64,000 bases of DNA, taken from the NCBI GenBank assembly GCA_021234155.1, contig JAJEKV010000030.1:2191842-2255841 (forward strand), given 5' to 3'. The notes beneath the pieces were generated by a model. The model was given only the letters and a program-made list of their open reading frames with translations, was not told the origin of the DNA and did not search any database. The number at the start of each line of letters is the position of its first letter. Within the stretch, counting starts at the first letter, position 1. Below, one piece after another: positions 12,364 through 23,410 of this stretch. The DNA comes from Isoetes taiwanensis (lineage: Eukaryota > Streptophyta > Lycopodiopsida > Isoetales > Isoetaceae). The translations under genes were made by a program, and so were the position numbers.

Positions 12364-13856
12364 ATGGGTCTTTCAGCGTTGACTGCGGCTTTATCCAACC
12401 TCACAGAGATGGAAGGTTCCATTAATTCCTTTGCAACAGGTCTTGCTTAGGAAGGTTGTGTATGTAGATGATGAATCGTTTGTCAAAGCAAAGGGAGTTG
12501 CAAATCAAGCTCGGATTGCCATGGTTTGGCCTGGATCCTCACTCTTCTGCACTTTTATGTTCTTATTGAATTTAGAGAGATGCAGGCTCAAGAAAGAAGA
12601 ATCAAGGCCTTGGAAAAGGAGGTAGATGCTGCAGTTAGTGCTGCTAGGCAAGCTCAAGCTGAGAAGAAACAGGCTGAAGCTGCACAACGTCTTGCAGAAG
12701 CTAAATATCGGGAAATCGTTGGCGAACTTGAAAACACTAGCCGTAAGTTCATGATTTGCTTTCCAAGAAACATGCATGTTGTAAGGATAAACACTTGTCA
12801 TTTTTCTCCTTACCCTGGAAAGTTGATTTTCTGGATCCAGAGCAAACCTCTGATGGTTGTTATGTCTAGTGCATGCCACTCAATTTGTAGTTTTTTTCCC
12901 AGAAGCAAAGCTGCTAGCCACCTGCACCATCCTTTTGGTCATTGTTATATAGATTTCTTTGAGCTGCAAGGGAGCAGCTTCAAGAATGATTCTCATTATG
13001 TACAAGGTCATCTTCTTTTCAGAAACTATCTTTGATGGCCAGACCTTAAAACAGCATCGGCCCAACTTGAAGTATAAGGAGAGTCTGTTTATAAGGAGAG
13101 TCTGTTGTTTATGGTCTTCCAATTTAAAACAAAGAAGGTGGAGGATTCTCATCTGCGCCATTCTTGTAGCCATTCTAGAGATTGATATACAACTTCAAAG
13201 ATTCTCGAATGTTTTAAGTTGCATGCCAAAAAAGAAAACATCTAACTCATATGCTTATAGTTAGCTTCTCCTTGTGTAGCATTAAAGAGATGGAAGCTGA
13301 ATTGTTCAAGATTCAATGACCATATTAGAGCCTTTCACTAACACCTTAAAGAGCTTATTTCTGGGCTTTGCTCTGCATTCAGTTTCTGTCAGTGGCAAAG
13401 ATACCAATAGATATGTCTCATCATATCAAATCAGCTTGTTTTTCAATCCACTTTATCCGTCCAAAACATTTAAAGTGCCAAAAATTATGTGAGCCCTTTG
13501 GAATTGATTGAATTCTTGACATTCATAGTAGGTTTTAACTTGTAATGTCTTGCATCCATCAAATGGTTGTCTTCTTGACAAATCAGAGACCAATTCCTGT
13601 TGACGGTTTTATCCTTGAGATATCTTAGGGGCAGTTTCGTTATTCAACATTAATTGTGATGTTAAGCATTTTTTTCTTACAATTGGACATAATTGGCTGA
13701 TCTACAGAGGTCTTCAAACTTCATATGGAGGAGCTAAGACTAAAACAAGAAGAGAATGCAAAGAAGGATGCTGAAATTAAGGTTTTAAAGGCAATTATTG
13801 AAGCCATGGGTGAGAAGTCCTCCAATAAATCTACTAAAGACCGCAAACCTAAATGA
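12364..13856 (+). CDS. Small coiled-coil protein, 3 exons, 129 aa
   Basis: Three exons join in one frame: 12364-12439, 12578-12742 and 13708-13856 (stop TGA 13854-13856). Donors are CAG|GTCTTG and GCC|GTAAGT. Acceptors are TTTAGAG|AGATG and CTACAG|AGGTC. Exons total 390 nt, giving 129 residues. The N terminus reads MGLSALTAALSNLTEMEGSI. From about residue 26 the protein is almost one continuous charged helix (ALEKEVDAAVSAARQAQAEK, then MEELRLKQEENAKKD), ending in a basic tail (STKDRKPK). This is typical of small plant coiled-coil proteins of unknown function, and I do not recognise a named family. Open frames that run on past 12742 are intron read-through. The gene appears intact and is expected to be transcribed divergently from the hydrolase. 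Confidence 0.75.
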
Positions 13857-14135
13857 CAATGTAAGGTGTTACTTCAAGGCCAAATTATATAACGTAGACT
13901 GCTTGCTGCTGCAATGTTAGATCGAAAAAGATATCCTTTCCATTTTGTTGATGGGGCGGAGTTCAGCAGCCATCAGCTGCAAGGATAAATAAGATTTTCA
14001 GGTATTTCCTTGCTATTTTGGGAGGTCTTAGGATCACTTTATTGAAACCACTTTTGTGAGGGGAATCTTGGCATTTCTATAAAAATATTAATACGGGAAA
14101 TTTTTTGATAAAGCTCTTTCAAGTCTTTTTTTCAA

Positions 14136-14213
14136 GGGAAAACTACCAAAATGCGCTTATGAGTTTGCTTATTTACTAAAATGCCCTTATGAGTTTTAAA
14201 ATTACCAAAATGC
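14136..14213 (+). repeat. Left TIR of the MULE
   Basis: About 78 bp are inverted-complementary to 17219-17296, with roughly six mismatches. It carries tandem variants of a 'ttaccaaaatgccc' unit that probably serve as transposase binding sites. Confidence 0.9.
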
Positions 14214-14559
14214 CCCTGGCTCAAATAAATATACTGTATAAAATAAACATACAATAAAATTACCAATTTGCCCTTACACACCAAACTTTATTACTAAAAT
14301 ACCCCTATACACCAAACTTCATTACCAAAATGCCTATTCATATCAATTTTCATCAATTCACACCAAACTTAATTACCAAACTGCCCTACACATCAAACTT
14401 AATTATCTACATACCCCTACACACCAAACTTAATTACCAAAATGCCCTTATATACTAACGTTATGCAATCTAAACTTAATGCCTGAAGATTAGCAATTTG
14501 AATTCAACAAAGAGATTACATAGGTCACGTTTATCAATAATAGGAGCTCTACAACTACG

Positions 14560-16160
14560 AAAGCATTGTGTCCCTTTCCGATTACACCTTCCACAATGTT
14601 GTTCTCTTCTCTAAACCTTCGCCTCCTCGGTGGCGTATGCGTTTGGTCTTTGGACGCCCAGAGGTCTCCGTGGTCGGGTGGTAACATGCCTCCAATAACA
14701 TCATCGGTGCTAAAATAACTGGGAATACCGGGCTCCTTGTAAGTATCACAATAGGGATCGCAATGAATATGCTATGTGTGCATAAGATTGCACACGCTTT
14801 TCTAAACGTAATAGCGACAACCGTGATGTGCACAATACCTGTGAACCCCAAATCTTGCCACATTCCACGTGCATGTCCTCTTATCCACATCAACAAGCCT
14901 AATGTGTGTCTGAGTATGTATCTCAAAGACAAAGATTAGTGGATGGCAAAATCCGGTAGATAGTCTTCCACGCCACAAGATCCTCGATGGATTGCTCAAG
15001 ATCCAACCAATGCATTATGTGTCACGGTCCAAGTGAATCCCCGGTAGCTTCCCCATTAACCCTTCTTTCATAAAACCATGACATTAAATTTCAAGCGTGA
15101 TCAATTCCAAAGATCCCAAGAATAGGCATATCTCTAGCCTCTAGCAACCATGCATTTAGGGACTCAAAGAATGTTGGATGTCAAATGTCCAAACCTTTTT
15201 CCCCGAAAACTTACATGTAGCCCAATGTGAAGGGTCGCAGTTGTTCATTATCCAATCACCGCACTACTATTTATAGCTCGATTTCTCCAATGACATCATC
15301 AAAATCTTGAGCATTAGATGCATATGTAGCTTTCCACAACATCCCTACTAGTTGAGTGCTTTTGAATGCTTTCCTGAAATTGTCTGCTAAATGGCGCATG
15401 CAATATCCATGTGCTGTATCACTTCCAAACACCAACGTGACACCATCCACTAAACCCTTTCACCGTCTCAAATAAATGTTAGTGCACCTGTGTATTGAAG
15501 AGCATCCTTTAAACTTTGAAGAAACCAACACCAGTTATCATCGTTCTCTGCTATTACCACTCCAAATGCAATTGGAAACAAAGCACCTTGTGCATCAATG
15601 CCTGTAGCTGTCAGAAGAATACCAAGATATCTACCCTTCAAATGAGTCCCATCTAAACCAATGACAGGCCTACAATGCGCAAACCCCTTTATGCTTGCAT
15701 TGTAGCTAATAAAAAGGCGAAGAAAGCGGCCTTCAACTGTTTCCTGAACAAATGCCACACTACCAGGATTAGCTTCCAATATGTTTTGACAATAATTACG
15801 AAGTTTTCGATATGCAAAAAAGATGATCCCCATGGATTTGAGAATGTGCACTTTCTTTTGCTTTCCAAGCTACCCTGTAGGAGATAGAAATGCCTTTTTC
15901 ACGACGCAAGTCAGCAATGAGTTCCTTTGGTTTGTAAGAAGGCTGATCTTTGAACTTCTCCAGCGATTTTTCAGCCAACCATTTTGAACTTGCTTCTTTG
16001 TTTCCCAAGTGTTGCGTGCCACCACAGTTGTGCTCTTCCCTATTTGACTTGATCTGGCATGCTGGACCACCTTGAATACAAGATGCATGCAACCTCCATG
16101 GACATGAGGGAGATTTGCATTGAATAGTAAATCTAGCAAAATGATTATACGTCAAGAATG
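14560..16160 (-). pseudogene. MuDR-type transposase, degenerate
   Basis: Read right to left. The N-terminal zinc-binding region is at 16155-15870 (CKSPSCPWRLHAS ... EEHNCGG, form C-x4-C...H-x-C). The catalytic core is at 15851-15468 with CRPVIGLDGTHLKGRYLG (first catalytic Asp) and AFGVVIAENDDNWCWFL, which is a strong MULE signature. Further downstream 15460-14580 still resembles transposase (for example HGYCMRHLADNFRKAF) but has stops and frameshifts. A complete MuDR transposase is usually about 600-800 residues, so what remains is broken into at least three frames. It lies inside the TIRs at 14136-17296. Confidence 0.85.
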
Positions 16161-17218
16161 TAGAAAGAAAAGTTTCGAATGAATTACATGGAGATATTTA
16201 CCTTCCTTTATCTGCTTTGATCACCTTCAGCTCAACGTGAGAATTGATTGCATCATCCCTCACTGCTTGTCGAAGTTCCTTCAAGGATTCAAATTGGCTT
16301 CCCTTGGCCAAAGCCATATCTCACTGCAAAATTTATGTTCAAATATTCAAACGTGCAATATGGATTTTACAACACAATTTAGAACAGATTTTGCTGCACA
16401 AAAAAGCCTGAATGAAGTCTAAACTTGACAGTAATTGTTCCTGCACAGAAAAAGCCTGAATGAAGTCTAAACTTGACTAGTACTACAAAGACCAGCGGAT
16501 TTGCACCCAAAAGCAATTTATCCTGTTCGTATTCCCCTAGCTTTTCTACAAATGGATTTAACATGAGTTTCATCTAAAACCGATGTACAAGAGGCCTCAA
16601 GGCTGGAATCGAGCTGATGAACAAAGAGCCTTTGCAATCTCTCGTGGCTTAATTCTTAAGCTATTGTGCATTATGTGATATGAATTCGCATGCAGGAGTA
16701 TGATATTGTGCATTAGCATGAAGCAGTATGAACGCAGGGCAGGGCATTTAAGGTGGAACGCAGGGCAGGGCATAGAATTGAAAGTTTCTGATCTGATACA
16801 AGTTTTTAGTAGCCACAATCTGAATAGGGCATATCATACCGACTGCTTTCTCCATTATCGGCTCATACAAAACCTCGCTCATACTAACCGCTTTGTCTCG
16901 CTTTCTAAAAAGCAAGAAAGAACAATAGAATCTTCAAAAAACTTACCTCAATATCGAAATTTTGTTGCATGATCCGGCAGATTCGTGTGCAGACCTGTGC
17001 AGAACCGTGTTTGTGTTCGGAATCCATAACCCAAGCTTTCATGCCGCTGAAATTTCCTACATGCCGCTTCTATTCTTTCTGGCTACATCGGCTCCTCCTT
17101 TTGGTGCTTTTTTTCTGAGAATGTACCGTTGAGTATTTGTGTAGGATTTCGGTATAGTTACGGAAGGGCATTTTGGTAATTTAGTAGTATGTATAAATAG
17201 TGTACACAGTAAACAAGG

Positions 17219-17296
17219 GCATTTTGGTAATTCTAGAACTCATAAGGGCATTTTAGTAATTAGGCAAACTCATAAGGGCATTTTGGTAGTTTTCCC
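17219..17296 (-). repeat. Right TIR of the MULE
   Basis: Inverted partner of 14136-14213. It is immediately followed by the 9-bp duplication TTTTTTCAA. Confidence 0.9.
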
Positions 17297-17739
17297 TTTT
17301 TTCAATTAAAGACCGGTTTTGGTTATTAACCATCTTCCACTTTTTGCCTCTTAATCTAGCATTTTTTTTCCATAATAATAGTAGGGTATGGTTGAGTGAA
17401 TCCTTTACCGCGAAGTCCCCTCCCTTCTAATGTATAATCAGACCGTTAAGATAAAAAATCAATTGCTAAGATCTGATCTGCACGATAGCAGGGGCTACAT
17501 ACCACAATTGGGCATACCACAATTGGGGTGGGCAACTGGGGGGCTAAGAAAAGTTGTAACAACATTCCTTTCCCATCTTTGTTTGGCATAGAGAGACATG
17601 CATCTGAAAGCTATTCTGTAGGGCTTTCTGTCAATGTCAGCATTTACCACGTTTCCATCTTAAAGCTCTTGAAAAGCTTCAAACAGAAACATGGACCCTT
17701 TGGGCTGTAAGAGCATACTTGCCTCACAGACGGGGACAT

Positions 17740-17802
17740 TAGACTCCATCCCTTCTCCGTGGACGATAAAATCATATTCTATTCTATTCTATTCTATTCT
17801 GT
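17740..17802 (+). mobile_element. LINE 3'-end fragment with TTCTA tail
   Basis: The sequence CTCCGTGGACGATAAAATCA followed by about five TATTC units is the same 3' end seen, reversed, at 22164-22214. Only the tail and about 30 bp of 3' UTR can be recognised here. Confidence 0.7.
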
Positions 17803-19779
17803 TACATTTATTTTCTACCTAGCTTGGCAGGTGACCTTTAGGCCGGAGCAAGGGACATTAAGCCAGGGGTTCGCTCGAGTTACTTTCCACAGGGGACATA
17901 TGGCTTGAGGTTCTGATCTCGTTATTTTGCTTGGAGCGTGGACCTAGTTTATGCCGTCCGCGAAATGTTGGACCTTGGTTGCGACAGCCATGGTATTTGG
18001 ATTTGATTACTTTCATCTAAAAGAGTCCTTTGTTATTGAAGCAGTGCTTTGGGGTTCAAGTTCAAGTTCAAGTTCGTGTTCAGGGAAGCGAGACTCTACA
18101 CTTCATTTGCACTACGATTGCGATTGCGACACCAAAGGATACTTGATAGACCATTGGGCTATGTGGCCCATGCTACAATCTCAATTCTTCATTTGGTACA
18201 AGAAAAAAAAAAAAAAAAAAAAATTAGTAGGATCAGATATGATATAAAGAAGAGCTCCTCCCCCCTCCCGGTAGTAGGATCAGATGTAATATAAAAAAGA
18301 GCTCGTGTCAAATGATATCATACATCTATATAGCATATACATTATATAGGGATATATATAGGGATAACCCCTCAGCTATTACATTGAACTTTTACAATCA
18401 TGGTAAAAATGAGTTGTGGCCTTTGGACGCTCACTCCTCCTCCTCAAATGCTAAAAGATATTGTCGCATCTTACTTTTTAGAGATGGCCATAAGTTAGTA
18501 GGATGACTATATTTGTGGACAACACCAATTTTCTCCATATGTTCCAGTTTTTTTTTCGAAGTTTCCAAGTTGCAAACGAATCTAACAAAAGCTTTTTTTT
18601 TTAGAAGAGAAGTTTCAGTTACTGACCTAACTTATCCAACACTTGATGGAGCTCCCCACACTAAGTGAAACAGTGCTTGTCCCACAGCAAATTTCATCGT
18701 GGAGCATATTTTCCGGTATGGAGATATTTGGCAGTAGCATGCTTTAAATTGTTCCATTCTTGCAATGCCACTAACAGCTAGGATTAGCTTGCATGCTTGA
18801 AAACAATAGAATAAAGATTGTGCAGTTCATAATTATTTGCATGTGAAATTTTATCATAAAAATGCATTTCTTGCATGTGTTACTTGGGTGAATTGCATTT
18901 GGGACAAGAGACGTGGCCAAATTAATTTCATTTCTGATATTCATTCCGTCAAAGGCTTTGTTTTGCCTGAAGCGGACTTGAGCGAGGAATTTTTGGCTCT
19001 TTTTGACAGCCTAGAGCTTACTATTGCTAGCCCTTCCTCCTCCAGATATGTTCAATATTAGAAACAAAACTTTTATATGGTTTCTAAACATTTTTTGTGC
19101 ATCTCTGATTGGACTTTTTTTGTTGGTTGCATTCCGTTTTTAGATTTGAATATGATATTGGTTTCATAATCTGTAGATATGTAAGCCCTTCACGCAGATC
19201 AATTGGTCACAAACACACAGACTTTGAGGCCTCAAATAGTGGATGCACCTCTTCCACCTTCCATTCAATATGGTCTTTTTCTCACCTCTGTACATTGCAA
19301 ACTGTAGCATGTCTCTCTACATGATTGCCTAGTACATATTATGCCTTGAGTTGAGTTAATTGAACTGAATTGAATTAAATTGGTTTTTCACGTCCTCGGA
19401 GATCAATTAGTCAGTTGGTATATCTTTTTCCTCATATTTTACCATAGCAATTCTTCTATGCACTTGTGTTTTGGTTTTATATATTGTTTAGCCAATAATT
19501 TCGTTGATCCCTCCATTAATTATTCTGAAAAATGACGATAACGTATTAATTCTTTAAGCAGCCCCTTCCCCCTTCCCCCCCCCTCCCCAACCCAAACCCC
19601 CACCCACCTGTATATCATGATAAGATCTTGATGGTGAAATCATAAAGCTTCCCTCCAAATACCTCTATATCATAAAATCTAGATGGTCAAACTAGAAAGT
19701 TGTCTTTGCCAACATCACTATATTCATTTACAGAATAGAATGTTCCAAATTGCCGAAAATCATAATGCATACGAATAAT
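17803..19779. other. Intergenic region with poly(A) scar, short duplication and C-rich tract
   Basis: 18203-18223 is a run of 21 A, probably a retroposon tail. Directly after it a GATCAGATRTRATATAAA unit occurs twice. 19562-19608 is a C-rich tract. A 74-codon frame at 18837-19061 reads like protein (it contains VLPEADLSEEFLALFDSLEL), but I recognise no family and see no splice context, so I do not call it a gene. Confidence 0.4.
19562..19608 (-). other. G-quadruplex-prone tract on the minus strand
   Basis: The plus strand has at least seven runs of three or more C within 47 bp, so the minus strand has the G-run spacing expected for G-quadruplex formation. No gene context is visible. Confidence 0.6.
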
Positions 19780-20147
19780 GTAACATAGATGATCTTGGGC
19801 TCTTTGGAAAGCTTATAAAGAGAGCTTTCCATTGGCATATGATTTGCCCCAGATATATTAAGATAGGTACTTACTTTTTGTACTTTTCAATCCGGATATC
19901 TTTTTGCAAAGTGCAGAGTTGATGGTAATATAGTTTTTATCATAACTTTTGAACCCAGATTCCGTTTTGTGTGTTTTTTATTGCATTGAAAAGCTCTCTC
20001 CGTGATGTTTCTGATGATGTATAATATGCTCGTATTTGATTAAGTTTTATAAGCCAAAACAGCAAATTTTCGAGCGGATTTGGTAGGGTTTCACACTTGA
20101 TTAAAACATGATTGCACAGTAGTAAATCATACTCTATGTCCTCCACA
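19780..20147. repeat. Dispersed repeat, copy 1 (paired with 49760-50150)
   Basis: It shares with 49760-50150, in order, GATCTTGGGCTC, AGAGAGCTTT, TTTTTGTACTTTTCAATCCG, GATATCTTTTTGCAAAGTGC, AACTTTTGAA, TTTTTTATTGCATTG and AAATCATACT. The 'aacttttgaa...ccgttttg' phrase is typical of untranslated retrotransposon sequence in plants. Copy 1 ends exactly at the left boundary of the 12.7-kb TIR element, which evidently inserted into it. Confidence 0.75.
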
Positions 20148-20173
20148 GGGAAAGAACACGTTAGGGTCTACAT
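20148..20173 (+). repeat. Left TIR of the 12.7-kb element
   Basis: 26 bp perfectly inverted with 32821-32846, starting GGGAAAGAACACG and ending GGGTCTACAT. It is preceded by CACA. Confidence 0.85.
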
Positions 20174-20356
20174 ATTTTGGAAACTAAAAAAGTAACTACC
20201 TTGGGTACTTTTTGGATTGAGTAGTTTTTTATCCACGTTTAAAAATTCGAAAGGTAGTAATTAATTCTGGAGAGCGCAATGAATGGATTCCCGCCATGCA
20301 TGAAACTACGCTATCTTTGCTTCAATCATTTTGGCCACCCCTCTTTGTGCTTTATT

Positions 20357-20645
20357 CCGGCGATCGTTCTGGCGGTATCTCTGTGCCTCTTTCTCAATGT
20401 CATGCATCTCCGGTGATCGTTCTGGCGGTATCTCTGTGCCTCTTTCTCAATGTCATGTATCTCCTTATCACCTAAGCTTAGCATATTATTCTAGATATTA
20501 CTGATTGTCGACTTCTCTAACTTCATTATTTTATGTGACAGTCCCGAAGCAGGCATTTGACTCTCAAGATAGAGATTTTATTGCTGTTACGTCACTCCAA
20601 GCAGGCATTTGACTCTCAAGATAGAGGTTTTACTGTTGTTACACC
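20357..20645. repeat. Two subterminal tandem duplications
   Basis: A 53-bp unit is duplicated at 20357-20409/20410-20462 with two differences (start CCGGYGATCGTTCTGGCGGT). A 52-bp unit is duplicated at 20547-20598/20599-20645 (start AAGCAGGCATTTGACTCTCA). Both lie just inside the left TIR. A similar short duplication (25 bp, twice) lies just inside the right TIR at 32468-32519. Confidence 0.85.
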
Positions 20646-22163
20646 ACCGTTACCATCAGACCATCACGTACATCCTTGATCGTGCTATATTATGTCATTT
20701 TGCTTGAGGAACTCAAGATAAAAATTGGTTATAGTTTTTTGAAGCTCAGATCAACTAACAAACTGTAAGTATTTCTTGTTCTTCTCAGTAAATTCTTCAC
20801 ACCTGCATAAGAGTAAACTCTTCTCAGTCTTTGACTTTTTGGATTCGTTAAGAGTATTGCTGGTCAGAGGATAATTGTACTGCTACTAGTGTAACAACCA
20901 TATGCATGCTTCATTCCCATGCTTAAATACTCTGAGCTTCTAGATTTAAGATGAATTAGCACCCTATTTTTCTACCAATGCTTGTTTCTAGAGAATTCAT
21001 ATGTCATTCTATGTTATTAGTACAAATATCTATGGTCCCATCGCTATGCATTGTTAAGAAGTATTTATACTATATATTACTTGAAGCAAAATAGAAATGC
21101 TTCACACTTGTTGTAAAAAAAAATCTAAACTACCTCTTTGTGATATTAGGTTCCATTGTACTCGTGCATAATGAAAAATGCACGTGCAGTCACAGTATCT
21201 CCTCGACAACCGAAAAAAGCAAAAGTTTCGTCTAGCTTGGAGAAGCTTTCTTCCACCCCTAAGAAGGCATCACGTCATTGTCTTTTATTTGAAAGATTTA
21301 AACCTTCATAAGGTAGAAAGATTGGCGAATAGTGTGGAGGAAGATAGTCTTATTTCATGCGCTGATATAAAGAATGTTTTGGAGCCTGACATGATGACTA
21401 ATATATGGGGGACGGGTGCTAAAGATGGCAAACAAGGCTATAATCCATCACGCCTCAAAAGGTCACTAAAATCTGATTTCTTTAAGATCTATAAAAGGGT
21501 ATTCCATAAGACAGAAGTGCAAAAAGTTCTAATATATATGGCAAGATGCTATGCAGCATGGAAGCATGGAATTAATGTTGATTGGGATAGCGAAGAGTTT
21601 GCCAGAAATTGGGCTAGCAAGAAGAAACGTGATGAGCAGCAGCTACCAAAGGAAAAAGAAGAGCCTCATGAGCAAGAAAGTGATTCTGCGCTATTAAATC
21701 CATCTCTTGCTTTTGTTGAAATTCTAGAGATACACTTGAATATCTTACAAGATAAAGTTATGGTTGAGAACAATGCTGTCCAATCTGAGAGCTTGAGGAT
21801 CGCCTTTGGCGATCTAGAAAATGCCAAAGTTAATACTAGATACATAGAGCAACAAATTGTTAATGAAACCGAAAAGTTGAAAAGGTTAAAACAGAATTTG
21901 AAGGGAAGAGGAAGGAGTTGGATTTGCAGTCAAAGCTTGTAGAAAAATTGGCCCTTCAGCCTCGAGATAATGCGGAAATAAAGCTTCAGTATCATGAAGA
22001 ATGTGTTCTAAAAAAGCTGTTAGAAAGTGAAGTGAAAAAATTACATGCGCATGAACTTGGAATGGCGTACATGTTGGATGCTAACTTCGAAAGCTTAACT
22101 ATCAATCAAGAAAAAATAGAGGCGATGGAATGTGAAGTAAACTTGAAGAATGAGGTATATGAG

Positions 22164-22691
22164 AATAGAATAGAATAGAATAGAATAGAATAGAATATGA
22201 TTTTATCGTCCACGGAGACCAACTGGCCTATGGGACCCAAGTACAAAGAGAGAGCAGCAGGCGTATTACTACCAGGATTAAAAAACCCCCGCCCCGAAGG
22301 GTTTTCGGGGGAAAAACCTTAGTAGCAATAAGGATGCTGACATACTGCACAGTTATATACATAATCACAAGTACAACTGAGGTTAATGTCGGACAGGGGG
22401 GCATAACTGAGTCCGCGTATCCATTACCTCCCGGAGGTACGATCCCAACAAGCCTATAGAGGCCGTGCTCAGTAGCTCATGCAAGGCCTGATGGGGCACA
22501 ACTAACCGAGCATACCAAGCCCGGATATGCTCGTACGCCGGACAGGCGTGGAGGGCGTGACTTTCATCCTCAATGGCGCCCTGTTGACAGCACTGACAGA
22601 CTCTGTCCTCACGCGGCTCCCGAATCCATCTCCCTGTCTCAATGCGGAGGTGGTGTGCACCTGTGCGAAGCGTAAATGAGCAAACACGCAA
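22164..22691 (-). mobile_element. LINE 3' fragment nested in the RING/HAD gene
   Basis: In reverse orientation the fragment shows LRTGAHHLRIETGRW, then CQCCQ...EDESHALHACPA (CxxC-x8-H-x4-C), then a 3' UTR with AACCCTTCGGGGCGGGGGTT and the 'ggtctccgtggacgata' motif. It ends in (TTCTA)n at 22164-22197. The 5' truncation point is near 22690. Host coding continues on both sides (left ends ...NEVYEN, right resumes ...MKHFIQAVQEGD), so this insertion split an exon. Confidence 0.85.
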
Positions 22692-23089
22692 TAGAGAGAA
22701 CAGGATGAAACATTTTATTCAAGCAGTACAAGAGGGAGACATCATGCTTGTCAGGCCAAGACCAATGATTCCAATTGAGCATTACTCCATAGTGGAAGTC
22801 GAGATAAAAACATGTGCTTTTTGTGGATTTGGTTTTAAGAATTTACAGTATGCAGCTTTGATATCTCAATGCATGCACTCTTTTCATTTGGCATGCGCAG
22901 TTCATGCCTTTAAGGCTTCAAGATTTTGTTGTCTTTGCGGCCAAGAAGCTAATACAGATTGGCTTAATAGTATTGGTGTTACAATGGGTACATTTTCTTA
23001 CTTTCTAAACTTATATATGTAGGTTGTTTCCAGATTATGAACTATCTAACATGGATATTGTGTCAAACGGGTGCTTTGATGGATATATA

Positions 23090-23410
23090 TGTACCTTTAC
23101 ATGGAAATAGCAGTGTCTAAGTACAAAAAAGTGACCTATCCATATAAATGTACTTGACTACCTTGGGTTAGTAACTTAATTACTGGAAGTGCAGAATAGG
23201 TGCATAAAGTATTTTATGTACTTTTAAGATCACACAAGTACCTGGATTTGGCTTTGAGTACTTAAGAATAGTATTCAATACTTTGAGTACAAAAATGTAC
23301 CTCAAATATTAGTGGATACTTTGATCAATTAGTTTACTACCTGAGTACCTTGACTAACATTTAGTGCATATGTTTGAGTACGTAAGTACCTTAGATATTA
23401 GTCATGTTGT
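23090..23410. repeat. GTAC-rich degenerate repeat array in an intron of the RING/HAD gene
   Basis: More than a dozen GTAC tetranucleotides and variants of TTGAGTACNT and ACTACCTTGGG recur at irregular 15-40 bp spacing. A related array lies in the intron of the neighbouring transposase-like gene (29750-30145). The ACTACCTTGGG phrase also occurs 20 bp inside the left TIR (20196 onward). Confidence 0.65.

Larger units (their letters stand above)
14127..17305. mobile_element. Complete Mutator-like element (MULE) with TIRs and 9-bp target duplication
   Basis: The element body is 14136-17296 (3161 bp). Its ends are inverted repeats of about 78 bp (14136-14213 and 17219-17296). Both start GGGAAAACTACCAAAATG and both contain internal repetitions of a TTACCAAAATGCCC-type unit, with only a handful of mismatches. 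The left repeat continues into more such units up to about 14480. Identical 9-bp flanks TTTTTTCAA (14127-14135 and 17297-17305) are the target duplication, the size expected for Mutator. It encodes a decayed MuDR-type transposase on the minus strand. It is recent enough to keep its ends but not its open reading frame. Confidence 0.93.

Noticed and set aside
12526-13035. 169-codon open frame on +
   Set aside because: It contains exon 2 of the coiled-coil gene but runs through the GTAAGT donor at 12743 into the intron, so the full frame is not the protein.
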